Part shown: piece by piece, positions 37,610 through 46,685 of the stretch
Numbering within the stretch: position 1 is the first letter of the stretch
Layout of the letters: each line of letters starts with the position of its first letter
NCBI RefSeq assembly: GCF_003852425.1
Contig: NZ_QAJN01000001.1
Coordinates: 248,001-312,000 of the forward strand
Source: Paucibacter sp. KBW04
Lineage (GTDB): Bacteria > Pseudomonadota > Gammaproteobacteria > Burkholderiales > Burkholderiaceae_C
Length of the DNA: 64,000 nt
Direction of reading: 5' to 3'
The notes under the pieces: generated by a model
What the model was told of the DNA's origin: nothing
The model's input: only the letters and a program-made list of their open reading frames with translations
Databases searched by the model: none
Position numbers and translations under genes: made by a program

Positions 37610-38004
37610 GCCCGGGCTTCGTTTGCGGCGCCAAGCCGGTGAAGGCCTGGGTGCAGCGGGTGAGGGGCCAGTCGTTGTAGCCGAGCATCTGAGTGCAGGC
37701 CTTGACGCTTAGATGGCGCAACTGGCTGGTCAAGGCGGCCAACAAGCCTATGTGCTGCGGCATAAGCGCCTGCCATTGCGGACGCAACCAGGCCTGGACG
37801 AGTCGCCAGCGTCGGGAGTCGTTGTCGGTCGACCGAATACTCGCGGCCAAGCCCTTCCAGTTCCGCACCAAGGCATGCCGGAAAGCGGTTGATCTCAGTC
37901 GCGGGATCTTGGCTGGATTCATGGCGGGTATCCCGCACAAATCCGGCTCGCAGGCAATCGCACAGATCGGCATCGGGGGCGAGCAGGCGGGCAATGTTTG
38001 GCAT
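37606..38004 (-). CDS. Unrecognised reading frame(s) after nuoB, possibly frame-disrupted
   Basis: The 425 bp between the radical SAM gene and nuoB holds two overlapping minus-strand frames and no recognised protein. One runs from ATG 38004 to 37606 (132 residues, beginning MPNIARLLAPDADLCDCLRA). The other runs from ATG 37922 to 37542 (126 residues, with RRWRLVQAWLRPQWQALMPQ). The first looks protein-like in its early half, the second in its middle, which would fit one small gene broken by a frameshift. The second overlaps the end of the radical SAM gene. Neither has a good ribosome-binding site. It could also be non-coding. Confidence 0.3.
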   Translation of the reverse strand: MPNIARLLAPDADLCDCLRAGFVRDTRHESSQDPATEINRFPACLGAELEGLGREYSVDRQRLPTLATRPGLVASAMAGAYAAAHRLVGRLDQPVAPSKRQGLHSDARLQRLAPHPLHPGLHRLGAANEARA

Positions 38005-38034
38005 CAGAAAATTATCTGGCGGTTCGTGAAGGCC

Positions 38035-38541
38035 TCAGCGCAAGAGGGTGGGGCGCTCCTGAGCCTCGCGAATCTTGCGCTGCAGCTGCAAGATGCCGTA
38101 GAGCAAAGCCTCCGCCGTAGGCGGGCAGCCGGGGACGTAGACGTCCACCGGCACGATGCGATCACAGCCTCGCACCACCGAATAACTGTAATGGTAGTAG
38201 CCGCCGCCGTTGGCGCAGGAGCCCATGGAGATCACATAGCGCGGTTCGGCCATCTGGTCGTAGACGCGGCGCAGGGCGCGGGCCATTTTGTTGGTCAAGG
38301 TGCCGGAGATGATGATCAGGTCCGACTGCCGCGGGCTAGGGCGCGGGATCATGCTGAAGCGCTCCATATCGTAGCGAGCGGCCGCCGCGTGGATCATCTC
38401 CACCGCGCAGCAGGCCAGACCAAAGGTCATGTACCAGAGGCTATTGCTTTGCGCCGCATGCAGCAGGTCTTCCAGCTTGCTCAGCACAAAGCCATCGCGT
38501 TCAAGTGAGTAGGTGTTGTTGGGGCTGTCCATGGCCCGCAT
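38035..38541 (-). CDS. nuoB: NADH-quinone oxidoreductase subunit B paralogue, stand-alone
   Basis: The NuoB/PSST subunit of complex I carries cluster N2, the last iron-sulfur centre before quinone. The 168-residue protein keeps all four ligand cysteines (C44, C45, C109, C139) in [33 protein letters not shown] and [14 protein letters not shown]. No other nuo gene is nearby, so this is outside the usual nuoA-N operon. Many Burkholderiales carry a second, isolated nuoB, so it is probably an extra paralogue; that cannot be proved from this window. ATG 38541 has a G-rich upstream element; ATG 38532 is a close alternative. Confidence 0.9.
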   Translation of the reverse strand: MRAMDSPNNTYSLERDGFVLSKLEDLLHAAQSNSLWYMTFGLACCAVEMIHAAAARYDMERFSMIPRPSPRQSDLIIISGTLTNKMARALRRVYDQMAEPRYVISMGSCANGGGYYHYSYSVVRGCDRIVPVDVYVPGCPPTAEALLYGILQLQRKIREAQERPTLLR

Positions 38542-38619
38542 GGTGCCCCGGGCTGCGGCGGCTCGTCTTGAACAACTCCGACATCGCCGCAGCGATACGC
38601 GCCAGCCCCTGGCCTCGCT

Positions 38620-40239
38620 TCAGGTCCGCAAGGCCAGTCCGCCGGCGGCGCGGCTGCGGCTGGTGGTCATGCCCAGCGGCAGGACATAGTGTTTCTGCAA
38701 CTCGACGATTTGATCGGCCAGGGCCTGGGCGTCCTCGATTTTTTCGGCATGGCGCTTGAGCACCAGGCTGGCCATATCGATCAGCTTGGCATTGCGAGTT
38801 TCTTCGCCCTGCTGGATCAACAGGGCCACGCCGATGCGGGCCGAGCCTCGCATGCTGTGGCGCATGGCGGTTTCGGCGATTTCGAAAATACGCGTGTGGC
38901 AGGTCTGGAACTCCTGAGCCACGGCCTCATTGCCCTCGGTCATGGCGACCAGCAACTCGGTGCTGGCCTTGGAGGTGCAAAAGCGCAGGCCCAGGCGCTG
39001 CATCAGAGGCGGCATCTCGTCCAGTTGCACATCTTGCGCGGCCAGGCGCATCCACACGCCCACGAGCAAGGTGGCGGCTTCCAGATTGAAGTCTTCCTGA
39101 TCGATCTCGGCCGAGAGCTGGCGGGCCAGCTCCAGCGCTGCCCCGATCTTGCGATCCTGCAGGGCGCGTAAGGCCTGGAAGACCACGGCGAATCGCTGCA
39201 AACGCTGATCCTTGGGCTTGCGCTCCAGTTCTTGGACGAGGGCGTCTTGCGCGTACTTCAAGCCCTTGCTGTCACGAGCATCAAAGCGCATCAGGCCCAC
39301 CAACATCAAGCTAAGCATGTCGAAAAGCTTGGAGCGCAGGCCCTGGGCCATGGTGCGTTCCAGCATCTTCAGTGCCTCGGCGCGTTCGCCCGCGTAAAAA
39401 GCCAGGCTGCCGCAGCTTTGCTGGCGCAGCAGGCAGCCGGGGGTTAGCGAGGCGGCCATGCGGTAGGTCTTGAGCGCGCCAGCGATCTCACCTTGCTCCA
39501 TCTGCACCCGGCCCATCACATCGTAGGAGTCGGCGTAGTCGGGGATCTCGCCGATCAGCGTTTCCAGCGTACGGCGTGCGGCGATGACATTGCCCGAAAT
39601 CAGCTCGGTGCGTGCCACACCCAGGCGCGCCCAAGGCACGGTGCGGGCCTCGACGATGGCGTCGTAGAGCTTGCGGGCATCGGTATAGCGGTTCAGACGC
39701 AGGAGCAACTCGGCGCCGATGCGGGCGGCGTAAAGCCAGAACTCCGCCTTGGCGGCAAAGCGTTTGAGGCAATGGCCGGCGGCGGTTTCGAAGTCTTGCT
39801 TCTCAATCGCTTCGAAGATGTCTTTGAGCACCCGCTTGCGATGGCGTGCATGCGTCAGTCGCTCCGACAGGGAGGCGCTGGTATAGGGCTTGATCAGATA
39901 GGCGTCGAGTGCGGCCTCGGCCGCCTCGGCCACTTTGGCGTAGGTGGCCTCGCCGGTGACCATCACAAAGACGGTGGAGTAGGGCAGCAGCTGCTCGCGG
40001 CGCAACTCGTCCAGCAAGTCCTGGCCGGACATCTCGGTGCCTTCGAAGTGGTAGTCGCACAGCACGATGTCATAGGCCTTGTGCTCCAGAATCATGCGCG
40101 CATCGTGGATGCGTGTGGCCTGGCGCACGGTGCCCACGCCCAGATCCCGCAGCTGCGCGGACATCAGGCTGCGCGAGGTGGAGTTGCTGTCGATGATCAG
40201 GGCGCTGGCGTCCTGGATGCTGCTGTCCATCACGGCCAT
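38620..40239 (-). CDS. Response regulator with receiver domain and TPR-rich C-terminus
   Basis: A 539-residue protein. The N-terminal CheY-like receiver (about residues 11-130) has the acidic pair region at D17, phosphoacceptor D62 (IVLCDYHFEG), T95 and K117 (LIKPY). The rest is helical repeats of tetratricopeptide type, for example AARIGAELLLRLNRYTDARKLYDAIVEA and DVMGRVQMEQGEIAGALKTYRMAASLTPG. There is no DNA-binding or enzymatic output domain, so the output is probably protein-protein contact. No cognate kinase is adjacent. Similar REC-TPR proteins occur widely in Beta- and Gammaproteobacteria with unclear function. Confidence 0.82.
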   Translation of the reverse strand: MAVMDSSIQDASALIIDSNSTSRSLMSAQLRDLGVGTVRQATRIHDARMILEHKAYDIVLCDYHFEGTEMSGQDLLDELRREQLLPYSTVFVMVTGEATYAKVAEAAEAALDAYLIKPYTSASLSERLTHARHRKRVLKDIFEAIEKQDFETAAGHCLKRFAAKAEFWLYAARIGAELLLRLNRYTDARKLYDAIVEARTVPWARLGVARTELISGNVIAARRTLETLIGEIPDYADSYDVMGRVQMEQGEIAGALKTYRMAASLTPGCLLRQQSCGSLAFYAGERAEALKMLERTMAQGLRSKLFDMLSLMLVGLMRFDARDSKGLKYAQDALVQELERKPKDQRLQRFAVVFQALRALQDRKIGAALELARQLSAEIDQEDFNLEAATLLVGVWMRLAAQDVQLDEMPPLMQRLGLRFCTSKASTELLVAMTEGNEAVAQEFQTCHTRIFEIAETAMRHSMRGSARIGVALLIQQGEETRNAKLIDMASLVLKRHAEKIEDAQALADQIVELQKHYVLPLGMTTSRSRAAGGLALRT

Positions 40240-40441
40240 CTAGCACCTCCACCGTTCAAGCGGCGGCGGTCCTCGACCCTGGCTTGAGTCAGGGCGGATT
40301 CGCGGGTGGGGCGGAGGCAATGCAAAGAGGACTTCACAAAGTCATTATCGGCCGCATGTCCTGAGCGCTTGAGCTTGTGTAGCCGGGCTTAACGTGCGAA
40401 ATGCGCGCAAAAACAGGGGTAGTTGTGAGTCAAGGCTGGCA
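40240..40441. other. Intergenic stretch upstream of the REC-TPR gene
   Basis: About 200 bp with no recognisable gene. It presumably holds the promoter of the minus-strand REC-TPR gene. It borders the decayed glyoxalase-fold remnant that starts at 40442. Confidence 0.4.
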
Positions 40442-40552
40442 ATGCCCAGGGATTGGCGGCAGAGCGCCATCCGGCGCTATGAATACACCGGCAAGCGCTT
40501 CACTTTTTTTGCCGACCCCGACGGTCTGCCGCTGGCGCTGTACGAGGCTTGA
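40442..40552 (+). pseudogene. C-terminal remnant of a YaeR/GloA2-type VOC protein
   Basis: A 36-codon frame ending at TGA 40552 encodes AIRRYEYTGKRFTFFADPDG and LPLALYEA. From memory this matches the C-terminal end of Escherichia coli YaeR (IRVDPYTQKRFTFFNDPDG..LPLELYEQ), a vicinal-oxygen-chelate protein of about 129 residues. The rest of the domain, including the N-terminal metal ligands, is absent upstream. The piece is too short to fold, so it is a gene remnant, now lying between the dnaJ terminator and the REC-TPR gene. Confidence 0.7.
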
Positions 40553-40570
40553 GTTTCGCCTGCCGTTTAA

Positions 40571-40607
40571 ATAAAGAAACGCCCGGACTCTTGCGAGTGC
40601 GGGCGTT
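40571..40607 (-). terminator. Terminator after dnaJ
   Basis: On the minus strand AACGCCCG (40600-40607) pairs with CGGGCGTT (40578-40585). An inner ACTC/GAGT stem and a T-rich tail (TTTCTTTATTT) follow. It is 22 bp past the dnaJ stop. Confidence 0.8.
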
Positions 40608-40628
40608 GGCTTGTGGCTGGCCTAGACC

Positions 40629-41774
40629 TTACTTGAAGATGTCCTTGACCCGGTCGGTCCAGCTCTTGGCATTGGGCGAGTGGCGCTCGCCGCCGTCGCG
40701 GAAGCTCTTGTCCAGCTCCTTCATCAGCTTGCGCTGATGCTCGGTCAGCTTGACCGGTGTCTCCACGCTGATGTGGCAGTAGAGGTCACCGGGGTAGCTG
40801 GAGCGCACGCCCTTGATGCCCTTGCCGCGCAGGCGGAAGGTCTTGCCGTGCTGTGTGCCTTCGGGCAGCTCGATCTCGGCTTTGCCGCCCAGGGTCGGCA
40901 CCTCGATGCTGCCACCCAGGGTCGCCGTGGTCAGGCCCACCGGCATGGTGCAGTGCAGGTCGTCGCCGTCGCGCTCGAAGATATCGTGCTGCTTGATGCG
41001 GATCTCGATATAGAGGTCGCCCGCCGGGCCGCCGTTGACACCGGGCTCACCATTGCCGGCCGAGCGGATGCGCATGCCTTCATTGATGCCGGCCGGGATC
41101 TTGACTTCCAGCGTCTTGCTCTTCTTCACCTTGCCCTGGCCGTTACAGGCCGTGCAGGGGTCGGGAATGATCTTGCCCGTGCCGTGGCAGTGCGGGCAGG
41201 TCTGTTGCACCGAGAAGAAGCCCTGGCGCATATGCACCGTGCCCGAGCCATTGCAAGAACCGCAGCTCTTGGCGCTGGTGCCGGGCTTGGCGCCGGAGCC
41301 ACCGCAGGTCTCGCAACCTTCCCAGCTGGGGATGCGGATCTGCGACTCTTTGCCGCGCGCCGCTTCTTCCAGCGTGATCTCCATGGCGTAGCTGAGGTCG
41401 TTGCCGCGGTAGACCTGCTGGCCGCCGCCGCGGCGACCGCCACCCGCGCCACCGTTGAAGATGTCGCCAAAGATGTCGCCAAAGGCCTCGGCGAAGCCGC
41501 CAAATCCTTCCGCACCCGGGCCACCACGGCCGCCCATATTGGGATCCACGCCGGCATGGCCATACTGATCGTAGGCCGCGCGCTTTTGCGCGTCGGAGAG
41601 CATCTCGTAAGCCTCTTTGACTTCCTTGAATTGCTCTTCGGCCTTTTTCGCACCCTCGCCCTGATTGCGGTCGGGGTGGTATTTCATGGCCATCTTGCGA
41701 TAGGCCTTCTTGATTTCGTCCTCGGTCGCCGTTTTGGCGACACCGAGGGCTTCGTAATAGTCACGCTTTGCCAT
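40629..41774 (-). CDS. dnaJ: Chaperone protein DnaJ
   Basis: Hsp40 co-chaperone that delivers substrates to DnaK and stimulates its ATPase. The J domain (residues 1-70) has the HPD motif (KYHPDRNQ). A Gly/Phe-rich linker follows, then four zinc-finger repeats: [24 protein letters not shown] and CTACNGQG. The C-terminal substrate domain follows. Length 381 is normal. It lies 130 bp after dnaK on the same strand, behind an intercistronic hairpin, and ends at a terminator. Confidence 0.97.
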   Translation of the reverse strand: MAKRDYYEALGVAKTATEDEIKKAYRKMAMKYHPDRNQGEGAKKAEEQFKEVKEAYEMLSDAQKRAAYDQYGHAGVDPNMGGRGGPGAEGFGGFAEAFGDIFGDIFNGGAGGGRRGGGQQVYRGNDLSYAMEITLEEAARGKESQIRIPSWEGCETCGGSGAKPGTSAKSCGSCNGSGTVHMRQGFFSVQQTCPHCHGTGKIIPDPCTACNGQGKVKKSKTLEVKIPAGINEGMRIRSAGNGEPGVNGGPAGDLYIEIRIKQHDIFERDGDDLHCTMPVGLTTATLGGSIEVPTLGGKAEIELPEGTQHGKTFRLRGKGIKGVRSSYPGDLYCHISVETPVKLTEHQRKLMKELDKSFRDGGERHSPNAKSWTDRVKDIFK

Positions 41775-41861
41775 GGGCGGGGTCCGTGCGTATCAAACAA
41801 CAGCGCCGCGCCTAGCCGTTGGGGTATCAAACCCCTGGGAGCTGCGGCGCGGCGGCGGGAT

Positions 41862-41896
41862 TCAAGGGCCGGGACTTTGCAGTCCCGGTGCCTTGA
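41862..41896 (-). other. Intercistronic hairpin between dnaK and dnaJ
   Basis: CAAGG and CCGGGACT (41863-41876) pair with AGTCCCGG and CCTTG (41881-41895), with a 4-nt loop. It lies just past the dnaK stop with no T-run. It may protect the dnaK message or reduce readthrough into dnaJ. Confidence 0.6.
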
Positions 41897-41904
41897 GCTC
41901 GGTC

Positions 41905-43866
41905 TTACTTCGAGTCTTTGACTTCCTTGAACTCGGCATCGACGACGTTGTCATCGGCCGGCTTGGCGGAAGCCTGTTGAGCACCTTGGGCGTGCTCGGC
42001 ACCACCGGCGCCAGCGGCTGCCGCAGCGGCGGCTTCAGCGCCTTGGCCTTCGGCGTAGATCTTCTCGCCCAGCTTCTGGCTGGCCGTCATCAGGGCTTCG
42101 GTCTTGGCTTCGATATCGGCCTTGTCGTCGCCCTTGATGGCTTCTTCCAAGGTCTTGATCGCGGCTTCGATCTTTTCCTTTTCGGCGGCTTCCAGCTTGT
42201 CGCCATGTTCGGTCAGCGACTTCTTCACGCTGTGCACCATGCCGTCGGCCTGGTTCTTGGCTTGCACCAACTCGACCTTGAGCTTGTCGTCGGCCGCATT
42301 GGCTTCGGCGTCCTTGACCATCTTTTCGATCTCGGCCTCAGACAGGCCGGAGTTGGCCTTGATGGTGATCTTGTTTTCCTTGCCGGTGCCCTTGTCCTTG
42401 GCGCCCACATGCAAGATGCCGTTGGCATCGATGTCGAAGGAGACTTCGATCTGGGGCGTGCCGCGCGGTGCCGGCGGGATGCCTTCCAGATTGAACTCGC
42501 CCAGGCTCTTGTTGCCAGTGGCCATCTCACGCTCGCCTTGGTAGACCTTGATGGTCACGGCCGGCTGGTTGTCGTCGGCGGTCGAGAACACCTGGCTGAA
42601 CTTGGTCGGGATGGTGGTGTTCTTCTTGATCATCTTGGTCATCACGCCGCCCAGGGTTTCGATACCCAGGGACAGGGGGGTGACGTCCAGCAGCAGTACG
42701 TCCTTGCGGTCGCCGCCCAGCACCTGACCTTGAATCGCAGCGCCCACGGCCACGGCTTCGTCCGGGTTCACGTCACGGCGCGGTTCCTTGCCGAAGAACT
42801 CCTTGACCTTCTCCTGCACCTTGGGCATGCGGGTCATACCGCCGACCAGGATCACATCATCGATGGCGCTGACCGACACGCCAGCGTCCTTGATGGCGGT
42901 GCGGCAGGGCGCAATGGTGCGCTCGATCAACTCGTCCACCAGGGCTTCCAGCTTGGCGCGGGTCAGCTTGACGTTCAAGTGCTTGGGGCCCGAAGCGTCA
43001 GCGGTGATGTAGGGCAGGTTGACATCGGTCTGCGAGGAGTTCGACAGCTCGATCTTGGCCTTTTCGGCGGCTTCCTTCAGGCGCTGCAGGGCCAGTACAT
43101 CCTTGGTCAGGTCGACGCCTTGTTCCTTCTTGAACTCGCTGACGATGTAGTCGATGACGCGCTGGTCAAAGTCTTCGCCGCCCAGGAAGGTGTCGCCGTT
43201 GGTGGACAGCACTTCGAATTGCATTTCGCCGTCCACATCGGCGATTTCGATGATGGAGACGTCGAAGGTGCCGCCGCCCAAGTCATAGACGGCGATCTTG
43301 CGGTCACCCTTGCCGTGCTTGTCCAGGCCGAAGGCCAGGGCAGCGGCGGTGGGCTCGTTGATGATGCGCTTGACGTCCAGACCGGCGATGCGGCCAGCGT
43401 CCTTGGTCGCCTGACGCTGGGCGTCGTTGAAGTAAGCGGGCACCGTGATCACGGCCTCGCTGACTTCTTCGCCGAGGTAGTCTTCGGCGGTCTTCTTCAT
43501 CTTGCGCAGGATCTCGGCCGAGACTTGCGGAGGCGCCAGCTTCTTGCCGCGCACGTCCACCCAGGCGTCACCGTTGTCGGCGGCCGTGATGGTGTAGGGC
43601 ATCAGGTCGATGTCCTTCTGCACTTCCTTCTCGCCGAACTTGCGGCCGATCAGGCGCTTGACGGCGTAGATCGTGTTCTTAGGGTTGGTGACGGCCTGGC
43701 GCTTGGCCGAGGCACCGACCAGGATCTCGCCATCTTCTTGATAAGCAATGATGGACGGCGTGGTGCGAGCGCCTTCGGCGTTCTCGATCACACGCGTCGT
43801 GTTGCCTTCCATGACGGCCACGCACGAGTTCGTGGTGCCCAAGTCAATGCCGATGATCTTTCCCAT
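41905..43866 (-). CDS. dnaK: Chaperone protein DnaK (Hsp70)
   Basis: ATP-dependent Hsp70 chaperone. The nucleotide-binding domain begins [21 protein letters not shown] and has [17 protein letters not shown] and [16 protein letters not shown]. The interdomain linker precedes [20 protein letters not shown] of the peptide-binding domain. The C-terminus is Ala/Gly-rich and ends [13 protein letters not shown] (typical EEVD-like bacterial tail). It has 653 residues. GGAGAACG precedes the ATG. It follows grpE by 195 bp, with a possible weaker sigma-32 site in between. Confidence 0.98.
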   Translation of the reverse strand: MGKIIGIDLGTTNSCVAVMEGNTTRVIENAEGARTTPSIIAYQEDGEILVGASAKRQAVTNPKNTIYAVKRLIGRKFGEKEVQKDIDLMPYTITAADNGDAWVDVRGKKLAPPQVSAEILRKMKKTAEDYLGEEVSEAVITVPAYFNDAQRQATKDAGRIAGLDVKRIINEPTAAALAFGLDKHGKGDRKIAVYDLGGGTFDVSIIEIADVDGEMQFEVLSTNGDTFLGGEDFDQRVIDYIVSEFKKEQGVDLTKDVLALQRLKEAAEKAKIELSNSSQTDVNLPYITADASGPKHLNVKLTRAKLEALVDELIERTIAPCRTAIKDAGVSVSAIDDVILVGGMTRMPKVQEKVKEFFGKEPRRDVNPDEAVAVGAAIQGQVLGGDRKDVLLLDVTPLSLGIETLGGVMTKMIKKNTTIPTKFSQVFSTADDNQPAVTIKVYQGEREMATGNKSLGEFNLEGIPPAPRGTPQIEVSFDIDANGILHVGAKDKGTGKENKITIKANSGLSEAEIEKMVKDAEANAADDKLKVELVQAKNQADGMVHSVKKSLTEHGDKLEAAEKEKIEAAIKTLEEAIKGDDKADIEAKTEALMTASQKLGEKIYAEGQGAEAAAAAAAGAGGAEHAQGAQQASAKPADDNVVDAEFKEVKDSK

Positions 43867-43955
43867 GTTTCGTTCTCCTGATAACTGCTGTGTTCGGCGC
43901 GGTCGGCGGGGGCCGCCGGCGGCGCTGTCTTGTTGAGTTGAAGCTGATGCTTCTA

Positions 43956-43983
43956 AGCTGTGGATAAGTCCTGCCCTTTCAAG
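43956..43983 (-). promoter_or_regulatory. Possible sigma-32 promoter before dnaK
   Basis: On the minus strand CTTGAAA (43977-43983) is followed 13 bp later by CCACAGCT (43956-43963). The -35 is perfect, but the -10 is a poor match to CCCCATNT, so this is only a candidate. Confidence 0.4.
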
Positions 43984-44061
43984 GGGCTGGGCTTGCGCAT
44001 TGCTGCGAAATTTTTAACGTTTGAAACAGGCAATCGCGGTGGGCTGCGCTGTCTCTTGCGA

Positions 44062-44607
44062 TCAACGCGGGGCCGACACGGTCACCAGGGCCGGGCGCAG
44101 CACGCGTTCATTGATCAGATAACCTTTTTGCAACACGGCCACCACGGTGCCCGGGTCTTGCTCGGCCGGCACGACCGAGATGGCCTGGTGCTGATGCGGG
44201 TCGAACTTGGCGCCGGCGGCGGGGTTGATCTCCAGCACCTTGTTGCGCTCCAGGGCCGAGGCCAGCTGGCGCTTGGTGGCGTGCACGCCTTCCAGCACGG
44301 TCTCGACCTTGGCTTCGGGCATGGCGATGGCGGCTTCCATGCTGTCCATCACCGGCAGCAGGGCTTCGGCGAAAGACTCCACGGCGAATTTGCGCGCCTT
44401 GGACATCTCTTCTTCCGAACGGCGGCGGATGTTCTCCACCTCGGCCTTGGCGCGCAGATAGGCGTCGGACATCTCGGCCAGACGCGCTTCCACCTCGGCC
44501 AGCTTGGCTTCCGGACCGGCGTTCGCGCCTTGTTCTTGGCTCAGATCGGCGGCCTTGTTCAAGGCTTCACCGGCGGGGTCTTGAGGGTTTGTTTGAGCGT
44601 TGTTCAT
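44062..44607 (-). CDS. grpE: Nucleotide exchange factor GrpE
   Basis: Releases ADP from DnaK and acts as a thermosensor. The 181-residue protein from ATG 44607 has an acidic, disordered N-terminus, a long dimeric helix ([28 protein letters not shown]) and the C-terminal beta-wing with [13 protein letters not shown] and [22 protein letters not shown] longer in-frame start at 44646 would run through the heat-shock promoter and is rejected. It comes first in grpE-dnaK-dnaJ. Confidence 0.96.
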   Translation of the reverse strand: MNNAQTNPQDPAGEALNKAADLSQEQGANAGPEAKLAEVEARLAEMSDAYLRAKAEVENIRRRSEEEMSKARKFAVESFAEALLPVMDSMEAAIAMPEAKVETVLEGVHATKRQLASALERNKVLEINPAAGAKFDPHQHQAISVVPAEQDPGTVVAVLQKGYLINERVLRPALVTVSAPR

Positions 44608-44633
44608 GGTGCAGTAAAGAAGCAGTGGCGGGC

Positions 44634-44661
44634 ATATGGGTGCCATGCCCTGCGTTTCAAG
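44634..44661 (-). promoter_or_regulatory. Sigma-32 heat-shock promoter of grpE
   Basis: On the minus strand CTTGAAA (44655-44661) and CCCATAT (44634-44640) are separated by 14 bp, close to the sigma-32 consensus (CTTGAAA, 11-16 bp, CCCCATNT). It lies about 27 bp upstream of the grpE ATG. Confidence 0.85.
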
Positions 44662-44753
44662 AGGGTATTTTGGAAGCTTTCACTCGGAAAACCCGAAGCT
44701 GAGATTGTCGCTCAGGCGGGCGAGGCCGCTTTCAGCCCCTGATCGGCTTCAAA

Positions 44754-45206
44754 TCAGGCCTCATCGCTGGCGCTCCAGCGATCCCAATCGGCCAGGCGGC
44801 GGCGGTCTTGTTTGGTGGGGCGGCCTTGGGTGATGGACTGGGCCGGTTCGGGCGCCAGTCGGCGCTGCTCGATGGCGCGCTCGCGGACGGCCTGGCTCTC
44901 TGGCGTCTCTTCGTACAGCGCCTGGGCCTGCGGGGCGGGTCCGCGGATGTGGCTGAGTCCGCGCACCCAGACCTCACGGCTGTGCTCGCCCTGGCGCAGC
45001 CTCACGAGGTCACCGATCTTCATCTCGCGTGAGGCCTTGGCCACCTGGCCATTGATCTGCACCCGGCCATGCCCGATTTCCTCGGCCGCCAGGGCGCGCG
45101 TCTTGAAAAAGCGCGCGGCCCACAGCCATTTGTCCAGGCGCAGGCCGCTTGCAGCCCCGCCTTGGCCCTTGCCGGCCGACTTGCTCTTGTCGTTTTGCGA
45201 ACTCAT
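44754..45206 (-). CDS. hslR: Heat shock protein 15, S4 domain (Hsp15)
   Basis: RNA-binding protein that, in Escherichia coli, binds free 50S subunits carrying a stalled nascent chain. The S4 domain is at about residues 22-80 (LRLDKWLWAARFFKTRALAAEEI, then HGRVQINGQVAKASREMKIGD) and the C-terminus is long and charged. Length 150 is typical. Its ATG overlaps the histidine kinase stop (ATGA), so it is translationally coupled to the kinase gene, while the heat-shock genes grpE and dnaK follow downstream on the same strand. Confidence 0.9.
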   Translation of the reverse strand: MSSQNDKSKSAGKGQGGAASGLRLDKWLWAARFFKTRALAAEEIGHGRVQINGQVAKASREMKIGDLVRLRQGEHSREVWVRGLSHIRGPAPQAQALYEETPESQAVRERAIEQRRLAPEPAQSITQGRPTKQDRRRLADWDRWSASDEA

Positions 45207-46681
45207 GGGGCTAGATTGTCCGCCAAGGGTAGACGCACGACCGCGTCCAGGCCAAGCACCCGGGCCGCGGCTGGGTGCTTGGCGCCGTTGGCGGACTTGG
45301 CCAGGCGATTCTCCAAGCTGATGCTGCCGCCCATGGACTGCACGATCTCGCGGCAGATGGCCAGGCCCAGGCCGGCGCCATCGGTGCCGCCGGCATTGCC
45401 GCCGCTGGCAAAAGGCTGCATCAGGCGCGGCCTCAGGCTGGCGGGGATGCCGCCGCCGCTGTCGGCGATGGCCAGCTGCGCCATGCCGTCCAGCGGGCGC
45501 AGGCGCACGCTCAGGCGGCCTTGCTTGGGGCTGTGTTTGAGGGCGTTGTGCAGCAGATTGCGCACCAGTTCACGCAGCGCCCAGGCGTGGCCCAGCACGG
45601 TGCAGGGCTGGGTGTCGAGCTCAAAGTCCAGGCCGGCCTCGGCGATCAGCGGCGCCAAATCCAGCGCCACCTCGCGCACCGTCAGCGCCAGATCCAGGGC
45701 CGGTGGGTCGCCTTGCTGGCGCAGCTGCTCCACCTTGGCCAGGGCCAGCATCTGGTTGGCCAATTGGGTGGCGCCGTCAATCGTCAGGCCGATCTCGTCC
45801 AGGGCCTGGGCCAGGGGCAGGTCGCCGCGCTGGGCCGATTGCACCTGCACCTTGAGCACCGCCAGCGGGGTACGCAGCTGGTGGGAGGCGTCGCGCACAA
45901 AGCGTTTCTGGTGGCTGAGCAGGCTGGCCTGGCGGTCCCAGGCCTCGTTGATGGCGGCGATCAGGGGCATCAGCTCCACCGGCGTCTGCGGCGCGTGGAT
46001 GGGGCGCAAATCATCGCCTTCGCGCGCGGTGATGGCGCGGCTCAGCTCGCGCACCGGCCGGGTGGCGCGCTGCACCACCAGCCAGACCACGGCGGCAATC
46101 ACCGCCAGCAAGGCGGCCTGGCGCCACAGCGTGGCAATCAGCACCTGGCGGGCCAGGGTGCGGCGCAGCTCCAGGGTCTCGGCCACTTGGATGGTGGCCA
46201 AGCCCATGCCGGCCTCGTCGGACACGGGTTGCAAGAGCACGGCGATGCGCACCGGCTCGCCCTGGTAGTGGTCGTCGTAGAAATCCACCAGGGCCGCATA
46301 AGGCCCGCGATCGGGCAGCTCGCCCTTCCAGGCCGGCAGGTCGTCAAAGCCCGAAACCAGCTCGCCCTGGAAGCCGGTCACCTTGTAAAACATGCGGCTG
46401 CGGTTGTCGGCCTCAAAGGCTTCCAAAGCAGAGTAGGGCACGGTGGCCTGGAGCCGCGGCGTGCCGCTGGCGGCCGAGACCTCCAGCAACTCGCCGATGG
46501 CCTTGGCCGAGGCCAGCAAGGTGCGGTCGTAGGCGGTGTCGATGGCGCCCAGGGCATCGTGGTAGAGCCGGTTGGCGTTGATCACCACCAGCAAGCCCAC
46601 CGGCAGCAAGATGCCCAGCAGCAGGCGGTTGCGCATGGACAAGCTGCCCGTGCGCCGACGCAGGCGGCTCAAAACTTCCAT
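45203..46681 (-). CDS. Sensor histidine kinase, TctE-like
   Basis: A 492-residue membrane kinase. A signal/TM segment (about residues 16-36) is followed by a periplasmic domain of about 150 residues, a second TM (about 185-205), HAMP, then dimerisation helices with phosphoacceptor RDASHQLRTPLAVLK (H-box). The ATPase domain has ELVRNLLHNALKHSP (N box), ADSGGGIP and GAGLGLAICREI (G boxes). TctE-type kinases sense tricarboxylates. Its regulator lies 4 bp upstream and the porin-tctCBA operon is divergent, supporting citrate or tricarboxylate sensing. The assignment is by context. Confidence 0.88.
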   Translation of the reverse strand: MEVLSRLRRRTGSLSMRNRLLLGILLPVGLLVVINANRLYHDALGAIDTAYDRTLLASAKAIGELLEVSAASGTPRLQATVPYSALEAFEADNRSRMFYKVTGFQGELVSGFDDLPAWKGELPDRGPYAALVDFYDDHYQGEPVRIAVLLQPVSDEAGMGLATIQVAETLELRRTLARQVLIATLWRQAALLAVIAAVVWLVVQRATRPVRELSRAITAREGDDLRPIHAPQTPVELMPLIAAINEAWDRQASLLSHQKRFVRDASHQLRTPLAVLKVQVQSAQRGDLPLAQALDEIGLTIDGATQLANQMLALAKVEQLRQQGDPPALDLALTVREVALDLAPLIAEAGLDFELDTQPCTVLGHAWALRELVRNLLHNALKHSPKQGRLSVRLRPLDGMAQLAIADSGGGIPASLRPRLMQPFASGGNAGGTDGAGLGLAICREIVQSMGGSISLENRLAKSANGAKHPAAARVLGLDAVVRLPLADNLAP

Positions 46682-46685
46682 CGCA

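Noticed and set aside
41773-43881. Long plus-strand frame antisense to dnaK
   Set aside because: Its length follows from high GC content and from dnaK codon bias; the antisense translation has no recognised domain, while dnaK is certain.
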